Positions 1-12,581 of a DNA stretch of 64,000 nt are shown here, one piece after another. Positions within the stretch are counted from its first letter, which is position 1. Each line of letters begins with the position of its first letter. A program made the translations under genes and the position numbers. A model generated the notes under the pieces. The model saw only the letters and a program-made list of their open reading frames with translations. It was not told the DNA's origin and searched no databases. The DNA is from Piromyces finnis (taxonomy: Eukaryota; Neocallimastigomycota; Neocallimastigomycetes; Neocallimastigales; Neocallimastigaceae): positions 124,001-188,000 of the forward strand of contig MCFH01000067.1 in assembly GCA_002104945.1 (NCBI GenBank). The letters are read 5' to 3'.

Positions 1-288
1 ATATATAATATAAATGATTGTTTTCCTTCCTCTACTGATTCTTCAAACGATATCAAAAGAATATCTAATCATTCTAATACTGTTTATAATGCTCATCTTG
101 CACCAGTTGATGATACAATTAATAATAATAGAAATCATTCAAAATCTGTTAATTCAATTAATAATAGAAACAATAATTCACAAAATAATGAAACAAGAAA
201 TAACAATATTTTCAATTATAACATTTCTATCAATGAAGAAGACTTACTTCCAAGTTATAAAGAAGTAGTAAATGAAAAAAATACATAA
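1..288 (+). CDS. C-terminal tail of an LRR receptor-like membrane protein (5'-truncated by window edge)
   Basis: The first forward frame is open from base 1 to a TAA at 286-288 and encodes 95 residues rich in Asn, Ser and Ile. It ends in the motif EEDLLPSYKEVVNEKNT. The same acidic-LLPSY-E/K-D/E-V/I-hydrophobic-NE signature closes the two complete LRR proteins at 11955-14426 and 14829-16561, where it lies in the cytoplasmic tail after the membrane helix. I therefore infer that this is the tail of a third paralogue whose LRR exons lie left of the window. The low-complexity Asn linker also matches those tails. The LPSY core fits the LPxY class of WW-domain ligands, so recognition by a Nedd4/Rsp5-type ubiquitin ligase is possible but unproven. 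Confidence 0.65.
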   Translation: MYNINDCFPSSTDSSNDIKRISNHSNTVYNAHLAPVDDTINNNRNHSKSVNSINNRNNNSQNNETRNNNIFNYNISINEEDLLPSYKEVVNEKNT

Positions 289-3069
289 TAACACAATTAC
301 AATGTATAAATATTAATTATAATAATATAAATGAAAAAGACAACCAAGTTATTAATATTAATGTATAATAACATTGTAATATATATTTAAAAGAATTATA
401 ATTCTCTTTTTATATATTTATTTTAAATACCCAAACCTAATAATATTATGAGTTTTTTAAATCTATTTTAAAACTTTAAAAAAAAAAAAAAAGTATTAAT
501 TTTTGATTATTTTTTATTTTATTAAAGAATAAATAATAATACTTTTTAAATTTAACTATCAATTAGAATAAAACTACAAAAAAATAGAAATAAAGTAATT
601 AAATAATATAAATAACAAATGTTATTAGATATTTTATATTTAAATATAGTTATCTAATATTTATTTAAATATTAGTTTTTTTTCTTTCAAATTTAAATAA
701 ATTTAATATTATATTATCACTTTAATTTTTCAGTTAAAATGTTTTCAATATTTCGTATCGAGTAATAATTAATTTTTGATTTTTATTAACAAAATAAAAA
801 AAAAAGAAATAAGAATATAATAATAATATTAAATACATAAATATTATAAATATATAATATTTAGTATGTATAGGTATAATGAATATTTTGTAATCTCAAA
901 TCCAGATTTTAATCGAGTATTAAAATATAATTGACTTAATATTTTTATTTATATAATTTTATTTTTTTTTTTTAATTTTTTTATCCTTTATTCCTCAAGA
1001 TATAGATAATATATTAAACATGATAAAATTATAATTATTTGTTTTTACTTTATTTAAAAGAATAATATTATTAAAATGTATATATTGATTTATAATTTAT
1101 CGCTTTCTATTATAAACTGAATGTTATGAATAATTTAAATAGAATTATCCCTTAAGAGCTTGGAAATTTAAAAAAAATAATTATATAAATCCACAAATAA
1201 CAATTTTATTATAAATACGTTACATTACACGATGTTAAGAAAAATCATCTTATTAAATAATATTAATAATAATTAGTTTAGCTTTAGTAAAGGGGACTTT
1301 TCAAATTGAAAGAGTGAAGCGTATAAAAATAAAAAAAAAATTTTTAAATTGAAAGTTTAATTTTTTTTTTGTATTTTTTATTAAATTTTATTTTCAGTTG
1401 TGTAACATAAAAATTAACTAATGTATACATTGATGTATTACATTAAAATAAGATAAAATAGCGCTTTCTTTTTTTTTTTTTACATTTTATATATAAATAT
1501 TCATATTTTTTTATTGTTAATATTAGTACATAGATCTATAAGATCATATATAATTACTTTTTAATAGATTTAAGAGTCGAGTCATATTGACTCTTCATTG
1601 AATTTCATTAATTCTTGGTTAATTTTCTTTTGGTACTAGTAGTGATTTGTCCTTTTCTGTTTAATACATCGTCATAACTTTAAAGTATGAAATTTTCACT
1701 AACAACTAAATTGTTGTTATGTACATTATCTAATTATTTAGTACTATAACATGTCACTTTACTCTTTATTATAATTAATTATATCTATATAATTATAAAA
1801 ATCTGCATTATTTCTCTTTTTTTATATTATAATTTATAATTTCATATTTTAATTTCATTAAATATAAATAATTACCAAAATAATAATTTATTTAAATATT
1901 CTATTCAATTTCTTTAACTTTAAAATAAATTAGAAATTATTATATAAATAAAGTATAAAATGGATTAATTAAACTAGAATAAATTATTAACATTATTATT
2001 TATGTTTTCTCACATTTCTTTTCCCATTTCTTTTTTCCCATATTTTTTTTTTAGAAATAATGATAATTTAAACTTTTTTTTATTGAAATTAACCTTTTTT
2101 TTTTTTTTACCCAAAAAAATCCTTTAAATAAAAATTGATTTTTTTTGTTTGTTTGTTTTGTTTCTCATAAAACTTACTATAAATAATTAATTTTATTGGT
2201 TATTAATCATCTAAAATTTAAAATGAATTTATTCATAAACTTTTTAATCTTTTTATACTATTATTTACATTATTTTGTAAATAATAGTAAAAAGAGTTGT
2301 ATAATAATTGGAATAATTTAATTATTATCTCAATTTTTAAGGCATTTAATACATTTTATTTATAGGATTATTGAATTTTATAATAATTCATTATAAAAAC
2401 TTAAATATACTTTATTAAAGAATTTTATTTTTTTTTTTATTTATTTTATTAATGATTTAACTTTTTGTAAGTAGAAAAAATATATATTATTATATTATTA
2501 TTATATTATTACAAATAATAAATAATTATAACTAAAAATTAATTGAAATTTAAAAATAAAATAGATCAAAGGAATTTATTGAAATAAAAATTATAAAGTT
2601 AGATCTATACTTTTATTATTATTTAAAAATGAATAAAACAGTAATCTAGTTCATTTACATGAATTACTTTATTTTATATCAATATTTAGAAATAATGAAA
2701 TGAATAATTAAAATATATATATATATTTAAATAAAAAAAATTTATAATAATTATAACTTATAATTGTACTTCTTAATATGTATTTTTGATAATAATTATA
2801 TAAAAAAAATTACAAAATTAACATTTATAAGGTTTACTTTTTGATTTAAATCTCCAATATTAAAATTCGTTTTTAATTCATTTAAAATTAAACTTTAATA
2901 AAATAAAAATTTGATCTATTTTTATTTGTAATATGAAAATCCTTTTTTTCCTTTTCAATATAAATAGGTTGAAAATGTATTAAAAAAAAAAAAAAAACTA
3001 TTATTTATTATACCTTTAAAAAATATTATTTATTTTAAATATTAATTTAGAATTTTACTTTAATTAAAA
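289..3069. other. AT-rich spacer, no intact gene
   Basis: About 2.8 kb of very AT-rich DNA with homopolymer runs. No frame shows sustained coding character except a short minus-strand relic at 1608-1735. The last part is the presumed promoter and 5' leader of the peptidase at 3070; a 15-nt A run lies at about 2983-2997. No TATA position can be assigned in this composition. Confidence 0.6.
1608..1735 (-). pseudogene. Relic of an LRR receptor-like C-terminal tail
   Basis: Reading the minus strand, an open segment of about 42 codons ends in TAA at 1608-1610. It contains NNNLVVSENFIL, then a stop where Pro is expected, then SYDDVLNRKGQ. This aligns with NNNTIIGGEEDLLPSYEDILN of the intact LRR protein at 14829-16561. 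The proline codon has become TAA. No LRR or membrane segment is recognisable upstream, so only the tail survives. It shows that the LRR family was once present in both orientations here. Confidence 0.5.
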
Positions 3070-6000
3070 ATGAAATTTCAACAAATCGGTGTTGTTCTTA
3101 CTTTTCTTTCATTAAATCTTAATGGTGCTTTATCTTTACCTGCTAATAAAATAGGAAGTAGAATTGATGAACTTGATCCACAAAAAATTGATGATATTTT
3201 TGGTATTAATGTAAATTTACGTAGACCAAATATAACTGCTATTCTTTCAAAAATTTCAGATAAAATACAAGAAGGAAAGGATAAAATTAAGAAATATAAA
3301 AAGGATGAAGTAAAATCTAATATTAATAAATTATTTTTCAATAAATACTTTAGTAATAGAGTATGAATTGATACCTAACAATTCATATTATTTTTTTTTT
3401 ATAAATTTTAGGTATGTATGACAGACGAATGTGTAGAATCTTCAAAAAAAATATTAAGTAGTATGGATACTACAGTTGATCCATGTGATGATTTCTATCA
3501 ATATGCTTGTGGTGGTTGGATGGTATTTATTTATTTTTATTTGTATATGAAATAAATAAAATATAGAAAAAAAATATTTATTAATACTTTGTTTTTTTAT
3601 TTTAATAAATAAAATAAAAAAATAGGAACAAAATGAAATTCCATCAAACTCTGTTAGTATAAGTACTTCCATTAAAGGAAATGCAAGAAACATGGTAAAT
3701 AATAATAATAATAATATGTTTTAAAAATTATAAAAAAGTAATAATTATTAATAATAATATATAATAAAAAATATTTATTTCTTTTCAATAAATATAGGAA
3801 ATTATTAAGAATATTCTTGAACGTGACTACAAGGTTAATGAAAATTTAAGTCCAGAAGAACAAGAATTAGATAAAAATTTATTTAATAAATTAAAAACAA
3901 TTTTCAATACTTGTATGGATGTTGATAAGATTAATGCCAAAGGAAAACAACCATTAATTGATTTATACGATAAATTAAAAATCTACGAAAATAGAGAAAA
4001 TTACAAGGATGTTAATAAATTCACTGAACAACTTGTTACTCTTAATAAGTATGGTATTTTCCCATTCTTTAAAATTGGTGGTCATACAGATTATGAAAAG
4101 GCAAATCATTACCTCATTGCTTTTCTTCAAAATGGTTTAACTTTAAGTAAAGACTATTACTCTTATGACGTTGTTTTGGTCGAATTAAGAAAATACATTA
4201 AAAATATATTAACTTTAATCTTTGATAGTACTGAAAGAGATATTGATGCTATGGCAGATTCTATTTTAGAATTTGAAAAAAAGGTTGCCAATGCTTATGT
4301 TCCAAGGTAAAAAAAAAATTAGATAATTCATTTTAATCTATTTGTTAAATTAATGTTAAATTTTTTTTTTTTTTTTTTATTTTTATTCAATTTTTTAAAA
4401 AAATATTATGATATTGTGATGTATTATGATAAATAGTGTAAAATTACAAAATCCACAATTTTATTATAATAAGCGCACTATTAAAGAATTATCTGAAAGA
4501 TATCCAAAAATCAATTGGAGTTTATTCTTTAAGCAAAGACTTGCTAACCATAATATTGATTTTGAATTTGATGATGAAACCATCTTTATTGATATGACAC
4601 CAGATTATTTAACAACTTTAAATGAAATTCTTGAAGAATCTGATGTTGATAGTATTGCTTACTATTTAGAATGGTATATTTTAAAAGCATAATAGAAATT
4701 GATAAAATTAATAATATACTAATAATTTTTTATTATATCCATTATTATATAATATCTAACATATATCTAAATAAATAATAATTAATAAAATTAGGAGAGT
4801 TATTGACAGATTCTATGAATACTTATCTAGTGATCTTCAAGGTCCAGTTAAAGAATTTAGCGATTTCTTATATGGTAAGTATTATAAAATATCAAATTAA
4901 ATTTAATATAGAATTATTATTTTAATTACAATGTATTTATTAAACATTATTTAATTACAATTTTTATTAATATTTTTATATAATAATTCTTTTTTACCTT
5001 TTTAATAAAAAAAAGGTGGAAGTGTTGAAACTCCATTATATGATAAATGTTCTTCAATGGTTGATGATATGATGGAAATGGCTGTTGGTAAATACTTTGT
5101 TGAAGAAGCCTTCGATTCTAATACTAAACCAGCTGTTAAAGAAGTATTCAAAAATATCAAGCAATCCATGATTGAAAGAATTCCACAAATGGAATGGCTT
5201 GATAAGGAAACTAGTGATTATGCTATTGAAAAGGTTAAAATGATTAAAGAAAATATTGCTTATCCAGATTATCTTATGGATCTTGAAAAGATGACTAAAA
5301 AGTATGAATATTTAGAACTTAATCCAGATGATTACCTTGGTAATGTTATCAGTTATCTTAACATGTACTACAGAAATGATTTAAATCGTATTGTTGAACC
5401 AACTTCAGACTGGCGTTACTCTCCACAAGTAAATATTTTCATAATAAATAAAATATATATTATATTTATGTTATATCATTTTTATAATTACATAATATAA
5501 TAATTTCTATAAATTATACTTTTTTAATTTTTTTTATATAAATTAGACCTTTAATGGTTTCTACTATCCACCAGATAATTCTATCAATATTCTTGCTGGT
5601 ATTTTACAATCTCCATTCTATGATTCTCATGAACCAGATTACATTAACTATGGTGGTCTTGGTATGCTTGTTGGTCATGAATTAACACATGCTTTTGATG
5701 GTACTGGTAGACAATTTGATAAGAATGGAAGTATGACTAATTGGGTTAGTATTATATAACAATTACAATGTATTATATAATATTTATATATATTGTTGAT
5801 ATATTTAAAAAATATTAATTTCGTAAAATTTTTATTTTTAAAATAATATAATATAGTGGACTTCATCAACAGCAGAAAACTTTAGTAATGCCTCTCAATG
5901 TTTCGTCAACCAGTAAATATTTTCAAAAATAAATATATATATATTTATTTATTTATTTATTATTTTAATAAAAAAACTAATTTTTTATAATAAAAAATAG

Positions 6001-6523
6001 ATATTCAAATTATACTATTGTAGGAAGTGATGGCAATAACTATAATGTTGATGGTGAAGTAAGTTATTATATATAAACATTAAAGCTATTATATTAAACT
6101 ATTATTATACTATATATTATAAATATTGAAAAAAATTTATTTTAATCATCATATATTTTATTTTTTATTATTTCATAGTTTACTCTTAATGAAAACATTT
6201 CTGATAATGGTGGTGTTGATCGTGCCTATGAAGCTTGGAAAATATCCATGAATAACGATGAAAAAGAAGCTAAAGAACGTAATAAGATACTTCCAGATTT
6301 CACTAAATATACTAGAGATCAATTATTCTTTATTTCATTTGGTCAAATTTGGTGTTCTAAAATGAGACCAGAAGTTGCTGTTCAAAGATTATCTCAAGAT
6401 AATCATGCTCCAAGTGAATGGCGTGTTAAGGGTGTCTTAAGAAATTCAAAATATTTCGCTAAAGCTTTCAATTGTCCAGTCAATTCACCAATGAATCCAG
6501 AACAAAAATGTTCAATTTGGTAA
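3070..6523 (+). CDS. Secreted M13 (neprilysin-like) zinc metallopeptidase, 11 exons
   Basis: Endopeptidase of the M13 family (neprilysin/endothelin-converting-enzyme type), which cleaves peptides with one zinc. Exons by GT...AG and frame: 3070-3360, 3412-3522, 3626-3694, 3798-4306, 4437-4673, 4795-4874, 5016-5428, 5547-5744, 5857-5912, 6001-6058, 6179-6523; 2367 nt, 788 residues, normal for the family. The first ~22 residues are a signal peptide with no anchor, so it is probably secreted. The N-terminal domain opens with [14 protein letters not shown]. Zinc motif HExxH is in [13 protein letters not shown] (exon 8); the third ligand is in [16 protein letters not shown] (exon 11); the protein ends in the family-typical C-x-x-W (CSIW). 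The substrate-binding motif usually written NAxY reads NGFY here. All frames join without a stop, so the gene looks intact. The start is the only Met before the signal peptide. Confidence 0.93.
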
Positions 6524-8129
6524 AATTAATTATTAAAAATGGAAAAGAGTTGTATTTATATATTTTCTAATAAATGTATATCTAAATATGTAAAAAATAG
6601 AATAATATAAGAGAATTATTAACTATTATATTATTTTAATAATAATAAAAATTAGAAGAAATAAATAAAATTCACATAATAAATAAAAAAATTAAATATA
6701 AGAATTTTTTTTATATTTTTTTATAAAATTTTTTATTTTTAAAAAGTAAAAAAGATTTTTTTCCTTTTTTTATTAAATTTTTTTAGACAATTTTTCGTTC
6801 AATTTATTGTTGTGAAACATTTTTTAGACTAGTAGTAATACACTTTTTATATTTATTTGATTTAAAATTTATAGATGATAATTAATATTAATATTATTAA
6901 TAATATTAATATAATAAATAATAAATATTAAAGTGATATAAAGAATTAGATGAATTCTGCAATTTGTACATGTGAAATTGACCTACCTAATAAATTAAAT
7001 GAAATAAAAAAGAAAACTAACATCAGGTAGGATAGTGTGGTGTACACTAAATTCTCCTATGAGTTTATAATTTTAATTAAATTAGTAATAAAGTTTAAAA
7101 ATATTTGATGTCATTAAAAAAAAAAAAGAGTTTATAATAATGGTTTTATTCGAAATTAGAAATGTTCTTTTATCATATCCATTCGATGTCTTATTACACC
7201 GAATAAATAATCCTTTTATTCTATTTATATTTAATAACATAATTTTAAAATATTCTGTATTAAAATTGATCTATATAAAAGTTTATTAGAATGCTTTTAT
7301 ATTTATTATTAAAATAAAGCAAAGGATTTTTAAAGTGTATATTGAAAATATTTTTATTTTTTATAACTATTTTTAAATATTTAGAAAAATAAAATATGTA
7401 TTTTATTCATATTTTTGTTATTGTAGTAAAAAATATGAAAATTATATACTTTAAAGCCATTTCTTTTTTTTTTTTTACTATTATCTCTAACCTTTTTATT
7501 ATTAAATACATTTTTTTATTTGATGTATCTCCAATACTTTATCATATTTACTTAAAAATAAAAAAAAGACACCAAATAAAATATTTTTTGGAGAAAATAA
7601 AGAACAATCTTTTTAAATGGGAACAAAACTTTTAACAACCAAAATATCCATGTTTTATTAATATAATAAATTCTTTATATTATAACAAAATACTGTTAAA
7701 ATATGTAAAATATATAAAATATGAAGGTATAAAATGTATTAAAATATTTTGTAGTAAGTTAAAGATGCAACCATCCACAATGTAAACAAGTAAACAAGTA
7801 AATAAAAATATTTTAATTTTAGGAAAATTTCATTTCTACAAAAATGTATGAATAAAAATGTACAATTATAATTAATAATGTACATTCTCATAATTTCAAT
7901 AAAAATTGTTTTGTTGAGAAGTTGAGAAAAAAGAATAAAATTTATTAAACTTTATATTTTTACATCAAAATATATATATATAATAATGATAAGAACCATA
8001 CAAAATGTTTTTTAACTATTTTGTGTCATAATCTAGTTTTGCAAAACACACTTTAAAAATATAAATTAATAAAAATAATCTTTAAATCATAGAAATAGAA
8101 CTTGAAAACTATTTTTAGAAATAATAAAA
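6524..8129. other. AT-rich spacer downstream of the M13 peptidase
   Basis: No supported gene. It contains a ~90-bp diverged repeat (6980-7070) that recurs at 56331-56420. The open frame at 7396-7635 is low-complexity Ile/Phe/Lys and is not considered coding. Confidence 0.55.
6980..7070 (+). repeat. Dispersed ~90-bp repeat, copy 1
   Basis: This segment shares an ordered series of blocks with 56331-56420: CTACCTAA, AATTAAATGAA, a purine tract, ATCAGGTA, a GATA-TGTGGTGT-like block, CTAAA, and a final GAG-TTTA. Both copies can be read as a short peptide of the form LPxxLNExKK followed by stops, but similarity continues past the stops, so DNA-level homology is the safer reading. Each copy lies 3' of a secreted-protein gene. 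It could be an old protein relic or a small mobile element. Confidence 0.5.
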
Positions 8130-10240
8130 AAAAAAATTCATATATTATTATTGTTGGTTTATTCATATTTTCGTTTGGTAATATTATTAAATCTGCATAT
8201 CATTTACCTGAATCAACTTCTGTTAAAGTTGTACATGAATAATAAATCAATGTATCAAAATATATATTTTGAACAATAAGTTTAAATATTGCTTCTTTAT
8301 AATAATTTATATTTGAAGTTTTATTATGAAAATATTCAATTATAATAGCTACTTCACGTTATTCTTTTCCATTCCATGTATCATTTAATTGTTTTTTAGA
8401 TAATTCTACTTTTTCAAATAATTTTTTCCATTTATTATTTTCTGTGGATACCTTAAATGATGTATGTACTTCTTCATTAGGAATAAATAATTCCCAATTA
8501 ATTTATCAGATTTATTATCATAATCTTTTTTATATTCATAGGCTAAATATCCAAGATGAACAAGCTTTACTAAAACATCGTATTTATTATTATATTCTCC
8601 GCAATTTCTATTGAAATTAACAATATCCATGTCTAATTTTATTCTATTCTTTTTATCACTCATTAAATATACAATATCTTTTTTTAGTCCATCAAAATCC
8701 ATATCGATATATTTATAAAGGTTATCATACGATTCAGTTAAATGCCAATAGTTTCTAATACTATTGAATTCAAATGCTTTTATAATTGACAATGATGTAT
8801 ATATTTCATATGTTTTCCAATAATTCCTATTTTCATTTTTACTTCCATCTGTTAATCTGTAACCATTATATATTTCTTTAATATTATAATAAAAAATATT
8901 TACATATTCATCATCGAAATTTTTCTTTTTTTTAAATTTTTTGCATAATTCTTTCACTTCTTCAACTGTAAAGCCAACATATTTTGACATCCATCCACCT
9001 TCTACCATAGAAAAGTGATCAAAAATCCCTGTGATCTCAGAATTTAATCCATAACTCTTAAGAGGCAAAATTCCTGTCATATAAGTTAAATGTATGCTTT
9101 CTTCTCCTTTAATTAATGAAGTTAAAAATTTCAAGTACTCTATTGAATTTTTATTATTATCTCGAAATACTATATCCCATTCATCAATGACGAGAATATT
9201 ATGTCTACTCGTCTTTTCTAGTATTTCGTTCAATATTTCATTAATGCTGTTTTTATTATCACATTCAAAATCTGCTATAGAATTTTTTACTTCTTTTATA
9301 ATAGATGTTTTAATATTTTCTTTTCCTTCTTTTATACTTGTTTGATAAAGATAATTAAACATATTTAATTTTATTACATTAAATTTTCCTAAATATTTAT
9401 CTCAATTTTCTGATTTTGAAATTTTTTTATCCATAAAACTAGTTATTTTCGATTCTTTATAACTATAATAAGCTGAAAGCATATCTACTATTTTGGTTTT
9501 CCCAAATCTTCTAGGTCTTGAAATACAAATATTTTGTTTCTCTGAATTTATTATTTTATTTAGTTCAAGAATTAATTCTGTTTTATCAACATAAAATTCT
9601 CTTTGTGAAAATTTTTTAAAATCATTTTCACCAGGATTAAATATATTGTTTGTTTCCTCTTTCATATAATTCCACCAGTCAGCTTTAGAAATCAATTTAA
9701 ATAATCGATGTATTTCTTTATTTGGAATGGATATTTCATTATTATATTTATCATAATTTAAATACCCTAAATGGACAAGTTTCATTAGATTGTTTTTTCT
9801 TTTTGAAAATGAATAAATATCATTTTGATACAATAATGAATCTACTTTTATTTTTTTATCCCTTTCTGATTCTATTAATAAAGTAATAACATCTTTTAGA
9901 TTATCATAATTCTTTTGAATAAATTTAGCAAGTAAATCATAATAATTATCATCCATTTGATACCTCTTAACAATATTATTTTTTAAGGATTCTAAAATTA
10001 AATATGGAGAATATATTTTATATATTTCATTTGAAAAACTATCTATTAATTGATAACTGCCATAAGAGTCTTTTAAATTCTCATACTTTATTCTATTTCT
10101 ACCTCTATCTTTGTCATTTTCATACTTTGTTTCGTTTTTATGTATTAATGCTTTATTATTTATTATTTCATCTTCAGAGGTTTTTTGTGTGATTATTTAC
10201 AAGTATATAATTCCTTTAAATATTGAAAAAGATTCATGAT
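8130..10240 (-). pseudogene. AAA-ATPase-like / PD-(D/E)XK (DUF1703-type) gene, tandem-fused and decayed
   Basis: Minus strand, 5' to 3'. From 10196 the frame carries the middle part of one AAA-ATPase-like unit (EIYKIYSPYLILESLKNN, then LVHLGYLNYD). It runs directly into the start of a second unit: FNPGENDFKKF, YVDKTE, the Walker-A-like SRPRRFGKT and, after an in-frame TGA (9402-9404, probably a lost Trp), the Walker-B-like ILVIDEWDIVFRDN, then EIYTSLSIIKAFEFNSI and LVHLGYLAYE. A frameshift near 8500 leads into IPNEEVHTSFK, a TAA (8359-8361), REVAIIIEYFH, then VDSGK-stop-YADLIILP (TGA at 8200-8202), the PD-(D/E)XK-type core. The ExK residues after KPTIII are lost. The family has an ATPase followed by a nuclease-like domain. 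It is non-functional as sequenced: two nonsense codons and a frameshift in the main unit plus a broken 5' end. Confidence 0.8.
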
Positions 10241-10689
10241 TAATTAATATTTTTATTTTCATAGCTTTTTTCTTTTATTTTGAAAAAAGCTATAAATAAA
10301 TTGAATGATATCCATTGTATCATATTATTAATAATATATCTTAATAATTAAAATAAAATATTTAATATAAAAATTGATACTTTATCATTATGGTATAATT
10401 CATAATACTATGTATAATATTATAGAGAGTATAAATTATAAATTGATGTTATAGAAATAGAAATATTACTATTATTATATTATAATAAAAAAAATCTTTT
10501 AAAAGGTAATATAATGTTAGTTTTATATATAATATATATGTATTACAATAAAGGTTTTAAAATAGTTATTGCCATTTTAAAAAATTATATAATTATATAA
10601 TCCATTAAATGAATAAATATTACTATATTAATGAAAATTAAGTTATTTATTTTGATTTTCTTTGAAATTAATAATATTTATATATATTT
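10241..10689. other. AT-rich spacer, nothing recognised
   Basis: No coding segment, RNA gene or repeat recognised on either strand. Confidence 0.5.
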
Positions 10690-10998
10690 ATGTCTTTTAT
10701 AACACCATTTTCACAAGGATCCTCTCCTCGTATACCACAATATACCTATGTCTATGAATATCCAAATTATAGAAAAATATTTATAAATTGTATCCTTATG
10801 CGTTACTGATATATCATCATTATAAATACAATGATTATCAATACATTTATTAAATAAACAATCAGAAACATTATATTTTAAAGAAATGTTAAAAAACTAG
10901 TATCACTATTAAGACAATAAACCATCACTTTATTTTTTTTGCTTTATCATTCTATATACAATACTCTACAATATTATATTTTAAATTGTAGTTTTAGG

Positions 10999-11642
<644 letters not shown>

Positions 11643-11655
11643 CTTTCATTCGGAA
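11643..11655. repeat. Target site duplication of the SINE, right copy
   Basis: CTTTCATTCGGAA, perfect match to 10999-11011. Confidence 0.9.
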
Positions 11656-11900
11656 ATTCAATAAAATTACCATAGTTATCACTATTTTGTAAAGTGATAC
11701 AATTTCTATTTCTACAATAACTTTTTTCATATTTTGCTCTTACCTGAATTTTCATATTTACATAATAATTTATCAGATATTAAATATTAATAATTATGTA
11801 TATCAAAGGAATATAAATATCTGTATAATTAAATCTATCGTTATCCTTATAATATTTTGTTTTTTTAAAAGGTAAAAAAAACGTTCAAAATGATCATATT

Positions 11901-11926
11901 TGAAACAAAAAAGATTTTATTGGTTA
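11901..11926 (+). promoter_or_regulatory. Conserved upstream block with inverted CCAAT, LRR gene 1
   Basis: TGAAACAAAAAAGATTTTAT followed by TGGTTA lies about 30 nt before the start codon at 11955. Nearly the same block precedes the paralogue at 14829. The ATTGG core is an inverted CCAAT box. Conservation of this stretch in otherwise diverged leaders suggests a shared promoter element; function is inferred. Confidence 0.45.
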
Positions 11927-11954
11927 AATAATAAAATTAAAAAAAAAAAAAAAA

Positions 11955-12549
11955 ATGAAAACGCTTTTTTTGTTATTGCTAATCAATTTAACTTTTACAG
12001 CAAAGTTTATTTATTCTTAATTTGTAGAAGATTGTCGTATTGTAAATAAATTATTGGGAGAATTTGAGGAAAATGATTGTTGTTCTTCCCCTGGAATTAC
12101 TTGTGATAAAGGTTTCGTAGTGGCAATGTAATAATAAAGAGAAAGGCTACTTTTTTTTTTTTTTTTCATTTTATTTCTATTCAATAACCTAGATATTCAA
12201 TATTAATAATAATTAACAATTAATTAACAATAGAGAATTAAGAAATGTTAACGTCATATTGCCTGGTGGTTCAATTCCACCTGAAATTGGAAATTTATCA
12301 AACTTGATAAAATTGTAATTATCCATTTTATAAAGGAAAATTTAAAAATTCTTTATTTATATACATCAATTTATATTTATTTTTTTTTTCAATGTTTTAC
12401 AAAATAATAAATAGAGATCTTTTCAATAAAGGTTTTTCTGGTTCCATTCCTCCAGAGCTCGGAAATTTATCCAATTTGAAAGTTTTGTAAAGATTGTTTA
12501 TATTATTATATAATTTATAAAACCTATAATTTCTTATTTTTAAAATTAC

Positions 12550-12581
<32 letters not shown>

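Noticed and set aside
12001-12027. A mini-intron that would remove the TAA in exon 1 of the first LRR gene.
   Set aside because: A GT...AG pair exists, but the intron would be only about 25 nt, and the paralogue has continuous coding sequence there.
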